Shown here: in pieces, positions 1-16,625 of the stretch | How positions within the stretch are numbered: position 1 is the first letter of the stretch | Layout: each line of letters opens with the position of its first letter | DNA from: Bog-159 sp963738375 | GTDB lineage: Bacteria > Acidobacteriota > Terriglobia > Bryobacterales > Bryobacteraceae | Direction of reading: 5' to 3' | Length of the DNA stretch: 64,000 nt | NCBI GenBank assembly: GCA_963738375.1 | Contig: CAVTWL010000005.1 | Location: 186,001 to 250,000 of the forward strand | Position numbers and translations under genes: made by a program | Notes under the pieces: model-generated | Seen by the model: the letters and a program-made list of their open reading frames with translations, nothing else | Told to the model about the DNA's origin: nothing | Databases searched by the model: none

Positions 1-66
1 GTCGGTCGCAACATGGCCGTTGTCATCGATCAGGCAGCCAAAGAAGGCAAGTTTCAGGAAGGGTAA
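1..66 (+). CDS. rplJ: 50S ribosomal protein L10, C-terminal end (partial)
   Basis: The window opens inside a reading frame that ends at a TAA 44 bases before rplL. The visible 21 residues end in AVVIDQAAKEGKFQEG, which fits the helical C-terminal tail of ribosomal protein L10, the part that holds the L7/L12 dimers on the ribosomal stalk. The identification rests mainly on position: rplJ lies directly upstream of rplL in nearly all bacteria. The 5' part lies outside the window. Confidence 0.8.
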   Translation, partial: VGRNMAVVIDQAAKEGKFQEG

Positions 67-110
67 TTTACCCTAAATCGATTTTTCACGAATAGGAGTA
101 TTAGCAAAAC

Positions 111-494
111 ATGGCGGATATCAACACAATTGCGGATCAGATTCAGGGCTTGACGCTGCTTGAAGCTTCGCAGCTCGTCAAGTTACTGGAAGAAAAGTTG
201 GGCGTTTCGGCTGCGGCGGCAGCACCGGTTATGGCAGCCGGCGGCGGAGCGGCGGCTGCGGCAGCACCGGCCGTGGAAGAGAAGACCGAATTCAGCGTCG
301 TTCTCACCGTGGTGGGCGCCAACAAAATCAACGTCATCAAGGCCGTTCGCGAAGTCACCAGCCTGGGCTTGAAAGAAGCCAAGGACTTGGTCGATGGCGC
401 CCCAAAGCCGATCAAAGAAGGCGTCAGCAAGGATGAAGCCGAGACCATTAAAAAGAAGTTCACCGACGCCGGCGCCACTGTCGAAGTAAAGTAG
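111..494 (+). CDS. rplL: 50S ribosomal protein L7/L12
   Basis: This 127-residue protein is the multi-copy stalk protein of the large ribosomal subunit, which recruits translation GTPases. The N-terminal dimerisation helices (about residues 1-33) are followed by an Ala/Gly-rich hinge (about 36-57) and the compact C-terminal domain, where GLKEAKDLVDGAPKPIKEG is the family signature. Length is normal for the family. An AGGAG ribosome site lies about 10 bases before the ATG at 111. It follows rplJ by 44 bases, so the two are probably one transcript. The next gene, rpoB, lies 466 bases away and has its own predicted promoter. Confidence 0.98.
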   Translation: MADINTIADQIQGLTLLEASQLVKLLEEKLGVSAAAAAPVMAAGGGAAAAAAPAVEEKTEFSVVLTVVGANKINVIKAVREVTSLGLKEAKDLVDGAPKPIKEGVSKDEAETIKKKFTDAGATVEVK

Positions 495-960
495 CGTAGC
501 GGCTTCTTTGCCTGTAAATCACTGGAATCAGGCCGTTTCATCGCCGGTTCTGGAGTGTCTGTTGACGAGCGGGTAAGATTCTGGTAGGATTGTCGGTTGG
601 GATCTCCTTCTTTCAACCGATCTTGATCCCATTGGTGACTGTGATTTTTGGATCCTGGCAGTTAAATTGCAGTTGGTTCGCAACTGCAACGCGTGGATTT
701 GCGTGCCGTTTTGTGCCCGCATGTTCGATACAGGATTCGTGTGCCCAACAGGGTCTCTCTCCCCGCCCTCCTCAGCAGCTCTCGCTGACGACTTCGACCC
801 GGCTCCCGCAGCCACTACCGTTCCGGCTTTCGCCCGGTTTTTTGCTCCTCGCTTGCACTGTTGCCTACACCAGGAGCTCCCCTCCTCGGCTTTGGCTGGC
901 TTTTTTTGGTTTTTAGCTTTTTTGCTTTAGGTTCTTCGGCCCTCAGGAGTTAAAAAAGAC
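495..960 (+). other. rplL-rpoB intergenic region with structured rpoB leader
   Basis: This 466-base stretch has no credible gene; the short open frames in it have no ribosome site and low-complexity products. It holds the predicted promoter at 562-590, a perfect 9-bp hairpin at 667-689 (TTGCAGTTG, 5-base loop, CAACTGCAA), and a T-rich tract at about 901-930. An AGGAG ribosome site at 945-949 serves rpoB. Many bacteria control rpoBC here by attenuation or autoregulation, so the hairpin and T tract are candidates for such control, but no clear Rho-independent terminator is visible. Confidence 0.45.
562..590 (+). promoter_or_regulatory. predicted sigma-70-type promoter for rpoB
   Basis: TTGACG at 562-567 and TAGGAT at 585-590 are separated by 17 bases, a near-consensus -35/-10 pair. 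If used, transcription would begin near 597 and give a leader of about 360 bases before rpoB. This would let rpoBC be expressed apart from rplJL. Prediction from sequence only. Confidence 0.5.
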
Positions 961-5291
<4,331 letters not shown>

Positions 5292-5299
5292 GAGTATGG

Positions 5300-5373
5300 G
5301 CCGCCGATGAACACCGATAAACGCGGATCGAACCTCTTGTTTTATCTGCGTTCATCCGTGTTCATCAGCGGCT
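5300..5373 (+). repeat. long imperfect inverted repeat between rpoB and rpoC
   Basis: The left arm (about 5300-5328) and right arm (about 5344-5373) pair over roughly 26 of 29 positions around a loop of about 15 bases. Each arm is built from a short unit resembling GTTCATCCG, repeated. It is followed by a T-rich tract (5380-5392). Units of this kind occur as scattered intergenic repeats in many bacterial genomes, so it may be a mobile hairpin element, but here it lies inside the rpoBC transcript and could act as a processing or partial termination site. Confidence 0.65.
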
Positions 5374-5407
5374 TAAAGGTTTTTTTGTTTTTAACTGGAG
5401 GCATACA

Positions 5408-9622
<4,215 letters not shown>

Positions 9623-9642
9623 TGAGTAATTGAAATTGGTTA

Positions 9643-9677
9643 GGGCGGTCGTACGATTTGTATTCGAGCGACCGCCT
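9643..9677 (+). terminator. predicted terminator hairpin after rpoC
   Basis: GGCGGTCG at 9644-9651 pairs perfectly with CGACCGCC at 9669-9676 around a 17-base loop, 21 bases after the rpoC stop. There is only a weak T run behind it. Its position fits the end of the rpoBC transcript. Confidence 0.5.
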
Positions 9678-9738
9678 CTTAGCCGCCTGATAACTTTTTC
9701 ATGTAGCCGCCCGCTTGGCGCTGCGTCCAAATATATAT

Positions 9739-9963
9739 ATGATTGAGATCACATTTTGTCCTACCTGTGGAAGTGACGAGATTAAGAAGGTGCGCCGGAA
9801 CTGGACTGGCGAATTCCAAGGCAAGACGTACGTCGTCCCCGATCTCGAATTCCATCAATGCCCGGCGTGCTGGGAGAGAGTCCTCGATCGCAACGCTTTG
9901 CGGAGGATTAAGGCGCAAGTCCCTGCCGACGCGCAGCCACAGTTGATGGCGCGTACTGCCTAG
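9739..9963 (+). CDS. YgiT-type zinc finger protein, orphan
   Basis: A 74-residue protein with two CxxC pairs, CPTCGS near the N-terminus and CPACWE about 37 residues later, plus VPDLEFHQ between them, the pattern of the YgiT/MqsA-type zinc finger. In MqsA the zinc domain is followed by a DNA-binding helix-turn-helix; here the protein stops shortly after the second pair, so that part is missing. Such short forms are often antitoxins beside a toxin gene, but no toxin-like gene flanks it. I chose the ATG at 9739; an AT-rich TATATATAT tract overlaps this start, so the transcript may have almost no leader. Function is inferred from the motif only. Confidence 0.7.
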   Translation: MIEITFCPTCGSDEIKKVRRNWTGEFQGKTYVVPDLEFHQCPACWERVLDRNALRRIKAQVPADAQPQLMARTA

Positions 9964-9980
9964 CCGGTCAGCGACATTCC

Positions 9981-10041
9981 GAGCCACGACCGTGCTTCAG
10001 AGCCACGACCGTCAGGGAGTGTCCCTCAGCCACGATCGCTC
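9981..10041 (+). repeat. dispersed GAGCCACGACCGT repeat
   Basis: The unit GAGCCACGACCGT occurs twice (9981-9993, 10000-10012), and is followed by a short AGGGA/TCCCT hairpin and a third partial unit, AGCCACGATCGCTC. A related copy lies at 62078-62104 in the same orientation, so this looks like a small intergenic repeat family. Confidence 0.5.
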
Positions 10042-11188
10042 AATCTCCTAAAAACTTGCCGATCGGGCGCATTCCCGGCACATTATCGCAAACCGCCTTA
10101 AACGCCGCCGTCATGGGGATCGCCAGCAATAACCCCGCCGCATCCCACATAAATCCCCAAATCATCAGCGAAAATGTCACCGCCAGCGGATTCAAATGGA
10201 CGCGCGAACCCACGATCTTTGGATACAAAAGGTTCAGCGCCAAAATGTGGAACACAGCCACAATCGCCACAATCAGCAGGTAAGCCGAAATCGTGTCATA
10301 AGCCGTCAGCGCCACAAATAAGGGCGGCAGCAGCGCCAGAGGTAGCCCCACGTACGGTACTAAACTAAGAAACCCGCTCAATGGCCCCACCAACAGTGCA
10401 TACGGTAGGTGCACGATATAAAACGCCAGTGAGCTTGCCGCCGCCAGTAACAGCCCCAACACGGAATTCCCCACGACGAACGCCCGCACCATATCCGCGA
10501 TCCCTTGCAAACTCCGCGCCGCTGCCGCCCGGTCCTCGCCTTGAAAGAATTGCAGAAAGCTGCGATGGATATGGTCATGCCAGCTCAGCATAAAATACAC
10601 CAGGAATGGCACGAACGAAGCCATCAGCATGATCTGATAAAACGATCCCAGCCGCACCGAAATAAAATCTTTGATCGGCGATGATTCCGCGTGAATGCGG
10701 ACTTCTGGAATCGCCCCCGGCATCGCAGGCGCTGCCACATCCGGTGTCCTCTTCTTCTTTTTCGCCGTCTCCGGCGGCGGCGCGGGCGGCTTCCGCGCGG
10801 GCATCACCAACTGATAACTGCGCTGCTCTAGCCCCTCCGCCTGCTGCGTCACCTTCTCCACTAAGTCCCCGATGCGCTGGCTATACTGGGGCAGGTCTTC
10901 AGCCAAACCCGAAAACTCCGCATAAGCGCCTAAACCCATCAAATACAAAATCGAGAGCGCCCCCGCGCACACCACGAAACTCGCCAGCGAGCGCGGAAAG
11001 CGGATTCGCATCAGCAGCGTGACGAACGGTTCCAAAATGAAAGCCAACATTACCGCCGCCAGCGAAGTGATGAAGAAGACGCGGCCGAAGTACAGGATCG
11101 CGATCACCACGCCTAACGCGATCAGCGGCAGCGCCAACTGGCGCACGTCCTGCTCGGCGGCGCGCAGGGGTTTGGATAAAAGGGCCAC
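10040..11188 (-). CDS. AI-2E family transporter (PerM/YhhT-like permease)
   Basis: A 382-residue membrane protein with about eight hydrophobic segments and the family layout: two N-terminal helices, a soluble stretch (here with a Pro/Lys-rich segment around residues 133-150), a re-entrant central pair, and a C-terminal block with LVPYVGLPLALLPP and NLLYPKIVGSRVHLNPL, which are typical of the family. Members export varied small molecules or ions, and the autoinducer name does not define the substrate. It is transcribed divergently from ruvX; starts are 64 bases apart. The Pro-rich loop is longer than in most relatives. Confidence 0.9.
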   Translation of the reverse strand: MALLSKPLRAAEQDVRQLALPLIALGVVIAILYFGRVFFITSLAAVMLAFILEPFVTLLMRIRFPRSLASFVVCAGALSILYLMGLGAYAEFSGLAEDLPQYSQRIGDLVEKVTQQAEGLEQRSYQLVMPARKPPAPPPETAKKKKRTPDVAAPAMPGAIPEVRIHAESSPIKDFISVRLGSFYQIMLMASFVPFLVYFMLSWHDHIHRSFLQFFQGEDRAAAARSLQGIADMVRAFVVGNSVLGLLLAAASSLAFYIVHLPYALLVGPLSGFLSLVPYVGLPLALLPPLFVALTAYDTISAYLLIVAIVAVFHILALNLLYPKIVGSRVHLNPLAVTFSLMIWGFMWDAAGLLLAIPMTAAFKAVCDNVPGMRPIGKFLGD

Positions 11189-11226
11189 GAGCGAGATCCT
11201 GACTCGAATCTACCATGCCCACGTTT

Positions 11227-11232
11227 TATAAT
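11227..11232 (+). promoter_or_regulatory. candidate -10 element for ruvX
   Basis: A perfect TATAAT lies 20 bases before the ruvX ATG. No convincing -35 hexamer is visible at 16-18 bases upstream. The transcript leader would be about 14 bases. Confidence 0.35.
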
Positions 11233-11252
11233 GAAGACGGTTCGCTCGCCGC

Positions 11253-11675
11253 ATGCCATCGCTAAAACCTCGAATCCTGGCTCTCGACCTGGGAAAGAAG
11301 CGCATCGGCATGGCCATCAGCGACCCGCTCGGCATCACTGCCCAAGGCCTTCCAAATCTCGAACGCACCACCAAACGCGCCGACTTTGCCGAACTGGAAC
11401 GCCAGATGCGCGAGTACGAAGTCGAGATGGTGCTCATCGGAAACCCCATGCACATGAGCGGCGCCGAAGGCCGGGGATCGGCTATGGCGCGCGAATTCGC
11501 CGATGAGTTAAGCGTCCGCGCCGGTTGCCCCGTCCGTCTCTGGGACGAACGCCTCACCACCGTCGAAGCCTCTCGCGTCCTGCGTTCCAGCGGCATCAGC
11601 ATCGCCAAACGAGCCCGCGCCGTAGACCGCCTTTCCGCCGTCATCCTCCTGCAGAGCTACCTGGATTCCTTGTGA
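11253..11675 (+). CDS. ruvX: Holliday junction resolvase-like protein RuvX/YqgF
   Basis: A 140-residue RNase H-fold protein. The N-terminal ILALDLGKKRIGMAISDP is the family signature with the first catalytic Asp, followed by VLIGNPMHMSG in place of the usual GLP-x-MNG block, and WDERLTTVEA with the second acidic cluster; a final Asp lies in the C-terminal AVDRLSAVILLQSYLD. Family members act in pre-16S rRNA 5' end processing and are suspected Holliday junction nucleases. Its TGA overlaps the GTG start of mltG, so the two are translationally coupled, a common pairing in bacteria. Confidence 0.93.
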   Translation: MPSLKPRILALDLGKKRIGMAISDPLGITAQGLPNLERTTKRADFAELERQMREYEVEMVLIGNPMHMSGAEGRGSAMAREFADELSVRAGCPVRLWDERLTTVEASRVLRSSGISIAKRARAVDRLSAVILLQSYLDSL

Positions 11676-12676
11676 GATTCTTTCGCCGCATTGCCATCCT
11701 ACTCACGGTCTTGCTGGCCGCTTGTGCCTTCATCGGCGTTACCCTGAACACTCCCTATGCCGGGTTTAACCAGGAGGCGTTCGTTCAATTGCCCAAAGGT
11801 ACCAGCACCCGCGAAATGGCGGAACTCTTGCAAAAGGCCGGCGCCATCCGCTATTCTTGGACCTTTCTCGCCGCTCGCGTGCTCCATCGCCGCGGTGTCC
11901 TCCAGGCCGGTGAGTATCGTTTCACGCAACCCGCCAGCGTATTCGAAATCATCGATCGCATCGGCCGCGGCGACGTCTTCTACTACGAATTAGTCGTTCC
12001 CGAAGGCAAGAATATGTTCGATATCGCGGAAGCCGTCGAGCATCTCGGCCTGTTTTCGGCCGACCGTTTCCTGGCGGCGGCGCGCAACCCCACCGCGATT
12101 CGTGACCTCGATCCCCAAGCCCCCACCCTCGAAGGCTACTTGTTCCCCAATACCTACCGCCTCGCCCGCACAACTACTCCGGAGCAGCTTTGCCTCATTA
12201 TGACCGGCAAGTTTCGCGAAGTCTGGCGCGGCTTGCACAGCGACATGCCCGTACACCGCACCGTGATTTTGGCCTCCCTCGTCGAAAAGGAAGGCAAGCT
12301 GCCAGCCGAGCGCCCCATCATCGCCTCCGTATTCGCCCGCCGCCTCTCCATCGGCATGAAGCTCGATTGCGACCCGACCACCATCTATGCCGCCGTCCTC
12401 GCCGGTAACTTCCGCGGCGCCATTCATAAGTCGGACTTGGCCAACGAAGACCCCTACAATACCTACACCCATGCTGGTCTCCCCCCGGGCCCCATCGCCA
12501 ATCCCGGCGACGCTTCCCTCCAAGCGGCATTACACCCTGCCGATACCGGCTATCTGTATTTTGTCGCGCGCGCCGATGGTTCCGGAGGTCACAACTTCGC
12601 CTCCAGCTTGGCTGCCCAGCAGGCCAATGTCATGCAATACCGCCGCGCCACCTCGCATGCCGAGCCGCGGCCGTAG
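11672..12676 (+). CDS. mltG: endolytic murein transglycosylase MltG
   Basis: A 334-residue inner-membrane enzyme that cleaves nascent glycan strands and ends peptidoglycan polymerisation. One N-terminal membrane helix (about residues 8-25) is followed by a LysM-like region and the YceG domain. The catalytic Glu lies in SLVEKEGKLPAERP, and the HAGLPPGPIANPG block is diagnostic. I chose the GTG at 11672, which overlaps the ruvX stop as GTGA; it gives a proper membrane anchor, whereas longer versions run through ruvX. C-terminal residues after about 320 are unremarkable. Confidence 0.95.
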   Translation: MRFFRRIAILLTVLLAACAFIGVTLNTPYAGFNQEAFVQLPKGTSTREMAELLQKAGAIRYSWTFLAARVLHRRGVLQAGEYRFTQPASVFEIIDRIGRGDVFYYELVVPEGKNMFDIAEAVEHLGLFSADRFLAAARNPTAIRDLDPQAPTLEGYLFPNTYRLARTTTPEQLCLIMTGKFREVWRGLHSDMPVHRTVILASLVEKEGKLPAERPIIASVFARRLSIGMKLDCDPTTIYAAVLAGNFRGAIHKSDLANEDPYNTYTHAGLPPGPIANPGDASLQAALHPADTGYLYFVARADGSGGHNFASSLAAQQANVMQYRRATSHAEPRP

Positions 12677-12731
12677 GGCCCATGTCCCCAAACCTGCTAT
12701 GCCTCCGCTTGGGGTGCGGGGCTGACAGCAG

Positions 12732-12745
12732 GTGGGAGTGCCCAC
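12732..12745 (+). terminator. small hairpin after mltG
   Basis: GTGGG-AGTG-CCCAC forms a short hairpin, preceded by a second possible pairing (CCTGCT at about 12699 with AGCAGG at 12726-12732). There is no T run of note. It may help end the ruvX-mltG transcript before the promoter at 12751. Confidence 0.25.
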
Positions 12746-12750
12746 GCCCC

Positions 12751-12779
12751 TTGTAAATCGGATGGCAGCGTCCTATAAT
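12751..12779 (+). promoter_or_regulatory. predicted sigma-70 promoter for the small secreted proteins
   Basis: TTGTAA at 12751-12756 and a perfect TATAAT at 12774-12779 are 17 bases apart. Transcription would start near 12786, only 6-9 bases before the GTG/ATG of the next gene, so the message would be nearly leaderless. Confidence 0.6.
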
Positions 12780-12794
12780 GTGACTGAGTAAGTG

Positions 12795-13127
12795 ATGCGG
12801 AAAGTCTTGGCATCTGCGCTGGCCCTTGTACTTCTTAGCGTCGTCGCTCTCTGTCCCGCTATTGCATGCCCTCGGGCAGCCGGGGATCATAACGATTCCG
12901 GTTCCTGTTGTCACAAGCCTCACGCGAAAACGGTTCCGGATTGCCCCTACTCTATTCTCCAAAAGGCAAAAAACAACCCCTCCGCAACTCACGCGAATTG
13001 GTCCGTTGCCAGTGCCTCGGTACCCCGCGTTGCTGTCTCGCCGCTCACTGCCCGGATCGTCAACCTCCCAATCCGCGACCTGTCAACCCCGCGCCTCTTC
13101 CTTCGCAACTGCGTTCTCCTGATCTAG
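12795..13127 (+). CDS. small secreted Cys-rich protein, unknown function
   Basis: A 110-residue product with a clear signal peptide (about residues 1-22, hydrophobic core SALALVLLSVVAL) and, just behind the cleavage region, a segment rich in Cys and His (CPRAAGDHND, SCCHKPHAK, then DCPY). I recognise no family. The rest is low in charge and ends with a hydrophobic tail. A strong promoter lies directly before it. The start may be the GTG at 12792 or the ATG at 12795, with no ribosome site visible. The Cys/His cluster after the signal peptide resembles the still smaller gene downstream, suggesting a related metal- or thiol-linked periplasmic role; this is inference. Confidence 0.5.
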   Translation: MRKVLASALALVLLSVVALCPAIACPRAAGDHNDSGSCCHKPHAKTVPDCPYSILQKAKNNPSATHANWSVASASVPRVAVSPLTARIVNLPIRDLSTPRLFLRNCVLLI

Positions 13128-13192
13128 TCCGCCGCCCACAACGCGGCGCATTTTAAAAAAAGTCCAAGACAGTTTACTAAAGGAGAATCCTC

Positions 13193-13330
13193 ATGAAGAA
13201 GATCGCTGTAACTATGCTAACTCTGGCGGCAGTGCTGCTACTCGCTTTGTCCCCGGCTATGGCTCTGTCAGGCTGCTGCGACAATCAGCCCTGCTGCGGC
13301 CAGGCATGCTGCCATAGCCACCATAAGTAA
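13193..13330 (+). CDS. 45-residue secreted Cys/His-rich microprotein
   Basis: A short gene with a very good ribosome site (AAGGAG, 13180-13185) and a textbook signal peptide (MKKIAVTMLTLAAVLLLAL, cleavage likely after PAMA). The mature part is only about 21 residues and holds three CC pairs and a His cluster (CCDNQPCCGQACCHSHHK), a strong metal-binding look. It lies 66 bases after the previous secreted Cys-rich gene and ends just before a perfect hairpin. I know no family for it. Function could be metal binding or sensing in the periplasm; unproven. Confidence 0.75.
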   Translation: MKKIAVTMLTLAAVLLLALSPAMALSGCCDNQPCCGQACCHSHHK

Positions 13331-13346
13331 ACTCTGGTCGCTGAAC

Positions 13347-13369
13347 GGGGCAAGCCGTCGGCTTGCCCC
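13347..13369. terminator. bidirectional terminator hairpin
   Basis: GGGGCAAGCC and GGCTTGCCCC pair perfectly over 10 bp around a 3-base loop. It lies between the ends of two converging genes, 16 bases after the microprotein stop and 3 bases from the stop of the TPR/FG-GAP gene, so it can serve both strands. Confidence 0.75.
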
Positions 13370-13372
13370 TTC

Positions 13373-16300
13373 CTAGAACCCAGCCGCGCTTACCAACGGA
13401 CGGATCAAACGCAACGCGGGACGCGTATTGTATTCCGCGCGATACCGCCGGTGCACCGCGTCCTCCGGATAGTGCTCGCCGTCCTTAAAAGGATACTGCG
13501 ACATCGCGTGAAATGGCAGTGGCTCCACGCTCTGCCCGAACGCCGTATTGGCGTCCGCATCCTTCGCCCAGCCGTCGACAAACAACAGAAAGTCGCGCTT
13601 CCAGCCTGCGCGCAGCACACCCGCCGCGCTCTCTGGAAACAACAGCCGCAACTCGTCGCCCGATCCCATGATCACCAGCCGGTCGTCAATCGCATTCACC
13701 AGGGGCAGCACATCGCCATACCTGGTGTACAAGCCCTTCGTCGGATTCCACATGGAAACCGGCATCCACTCGGCGTAATCGAAACCCTCTGGCTGCTTGC
13801 GCTCAGGATGAACCGCCGGCGTCGAGAACCCACGGAATCGCAGCTCCGCCCCCGTCGCGGCCATCTCACTCATCTGCACAGCGGGCGAGCCCGTCTCCTC
13901 GCTCAGAAAAATCTCGTCCCAGTAAACGCACAGATTGGTCACGATCCGAACCTCGCGCGACGCCGACAAGAACTTCCCCGTCAAATCCACCGGATATCGT
14001 CTTGGGCTTCCCCGCCGGGATGCCCATATCCTCGATTACCGTCTTCCACTGCCCCACCGCGTCTTTCACCTGCAAATAAGGAAGCACCAGGTCCCGCTTC
14101 TCCTGCGACGCCGCCATGAACGTGCTGCCGTCCGCCCAGTCCACCCACCCGTTCAGAATCAGCACCGCACGGTTCGCCCCCGCGGCCTTCCCGAAATCCA
14201 GGTCCAGATGATGCAGCTCCGCTACGCCCCGGTAGTCGCGCTTGAATCCGTCCGGGTAGCGCCGGTCACGCTGCATCAACCGTTCGCGTACATCCAACCC
14301 GTTGTCATCGCGAGCCCGCACAGGATAAATGCGCTGCTTCACCCCAAACAATCGGAACTCCGGAAACGGCGGCGACTTGAACTTATCGTTCGTATAAATG
14401 TCCGTGCCCGCCGGATGATCCACCGCGATCAGCTTCACCTGGTCCAGATACGACACTTCGCGCAGTTCCTCGGTGATCCGCACTTCGTACTGCCCGTTCA
14501 CCGAACGCAAGGCTTCGCCCGGAATCTGGATGTATTCGTCGTGATCCACCGGGAAATAGCTGCCATCGCCCGAAGCCGCGCCCAGCGGTGCCACCCCCAA
14601 AACATCCGTGATAAAACGGAATCTCGTCCCGTCCCAAGTGAAAATCATCGGGCACGATCCCGAAAGCCGCTGCTGCTCCTGGTAATCGATCGCCTTGTCC
14701 AGCGGCTGCTCCGGCTCGTTCTGGATCAACCCGTCCGGCCACGTGATCCGCACCGCGTCCGCCACTTTGTACGAATCCACGCCGAACACCATGGGCACGC
14801 CCTGATAGATTCTCTTTTGGTAGCTCGATCCGCTTTTCACTTCCACCTTCGCGAAAGGCGCCAGCTTAGGGCTCTTCACGCCCGTGAACTCCGCCAGCAT
14901 CCAGTGGTTGTGCGTCTCGCTCACATTGCGCAGCAAATGCAGCGACCCATCTCCAACGATCATCGCTACGTCCGCGCGCCCGTCGCTATCGAAATCGGAT
15001 GAGGCCGCCGACGTCGCCGCGGGAATCTTCGCCCCGGTCTTCACCATCCGGTCCAGCCCCAAATTGCGATACACGCCGTTCGCCGCCACCACGTCCGCAA
15101 TCCCGCGATTCGCCAGATCTACGAACGCCAGCGGCCCCTTGGCCTCCAGGTCCGCCACCGGTTCCAATTTGCCTGCATGATTCAGCAGCACCAGCCCATC
15201 CGCCGCCAGATCCGTCCAGCTATCGTTATTGATGTCGAACGCCGTCAGCCCCTTCGCGCCCGCTGGCAGCGCATCCAGCGGCACGGCCTCATATTTACCC
15301 AGCAAGCGGTCGCGATAAATAACCCCCCCCCGGTCGCGATACGAAACCGCCAGGTCGAACCCGTTCGTATCGGCAATCAAATCGATCACCGCCGCATCCA
15401 CCGCCGCGCCTTTCACGAACGGGAACGACTTCGTCTCGTCGCTGAAACCCTCCGCGCCATTGTTGCGCGCCAGTGCCGCGTCCGCGCCCAACAAAATCAA
15501 ATCCAGATCGTAATCGTGGTCGAAGTCGATCCACACCGCCTTCGCGAAATGTCCAACCGGCAGTTTCACCGGCGATAGTTCAAACTTGCCCTTGTTGTTG
15601 TGATACAGCGCCGCGCCCGCCGTCGTGACCACGCAAAGGTCCGGCAATCCGTCGTTATCGTAATCCCCCGCCGCGATCGAAACGATGTCCTTCAGCTCGT
15701 CCAGACCCGCATCCGCCACCAGCGTCGTCCCGTTCTTGTACAGCCGCGCGCCGCTCCGCGACCACGCCAGCAAATCGGCGTGATGCGCGCCGAACGCGTC
15801 CAGCGCCACCATCCCCGCCGTTGCGGCTATCGAGCCCTCCCCTATTTTCTTGTCCACGAACTTCGGCTCCGCGGCCGGCTCGCTCTCCGCCCGCGGCGCC
15901 ACCGGATCGTAGATCTCCGCGTAGTAGCTCCAGTCCATATCTTCCGGAATTACCGCGCCCTCGGTCAGCGCCTTCAGCTTCTGGAAAACCGCCAGCTCCC
16001 GCGTGGAGTCTTCCTTGCGCCCCGCTTGCCGGTACAAGTTATAAAGCTGGAAATGGGGCGCCGCCAGGTTCGCATTCAGTTTCTCCGCGGTCTCGAATTC
16101 CCGGATCGCGTCATCGCGCTTCTCCGCCGCCTTGTGCAGCACACCCAGGTGATAGTGCGAGACCGGTTCGTCGGGAACCAGCCGCAGCATTCCTTCGAAC
16201 TGCGCCTCGGCCGGCCCCATGCTGCCGTCCTTCTGCAGCGCAATCCCCAAATTGAACCAGGTGTAGGGAATCTTCGGATCCAGCTTCTGCGCCTTCTCCA

Positions 16301-16574
16301 GCTCCTCGATGCCTTCCTTGGTCTTGCCCGCATGCAGCAGCGCCAGCCCGTAATTCACGTGCTCGCGCGCGGAGTTCGGCGCTAGATCGAGAGCCTTCTT
16401 GAATTCGTCGACCGCCTGCGATTGCGTCGTCGGATTCTCGTAAAAGGCTTTTCCCAGATTGCGGTAGCGGTCGATGCGGTCTTCGTCAACCCGCGACGCA
16501 TCCGCGCCGGAAAGCAGCATCAGTGCAGCCGCGGACACTGCGGCAACGCCCACCCAGGCGCGTGTTTGGCTCAT
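13373..16574 (-). CDS. TPR, FG-GAP and ASPIC/UnbV repeat protein (one frameshift)
   Basis: A secreted or periplasmic protein of about 1066 residues. An N-terminal signal segment (about 1-26) is followed by four to five tetratricopeptide repeats (about 30-215), FG-GAP/VCBS-like propeller blades (about 250-560, with motifs such as DYDNDGLPDL, DFDHDYDLDL and DFDSDGRAD), an ASPIC/UnbV domain (about 585-640), and then about 420 residues I do not recognise. The frame breaks near 13991 by one extra base (CCGT read as CCGGT on the coding strand); removing it joins KTIS to VDLTGKFLSASRE and makes the length divisible by three. A run of nine C at 15323-15331 keeps frame. Related CRTAC1-like proteins are common in acidobacteria and of unknown role. 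Confidence 0.8.
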
Positions 16575-16625
16575 AAGTGACCCACTCGAAAGCGTTCACT
16601 TCATTATGCACCACCCACCTCCGCC

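Noticed and set aside
590..930. Short open frames in the rpoB leader as possible leader peptides
   Set aside because: No ribosome site, low-complexity products and no regulatory codon runs.
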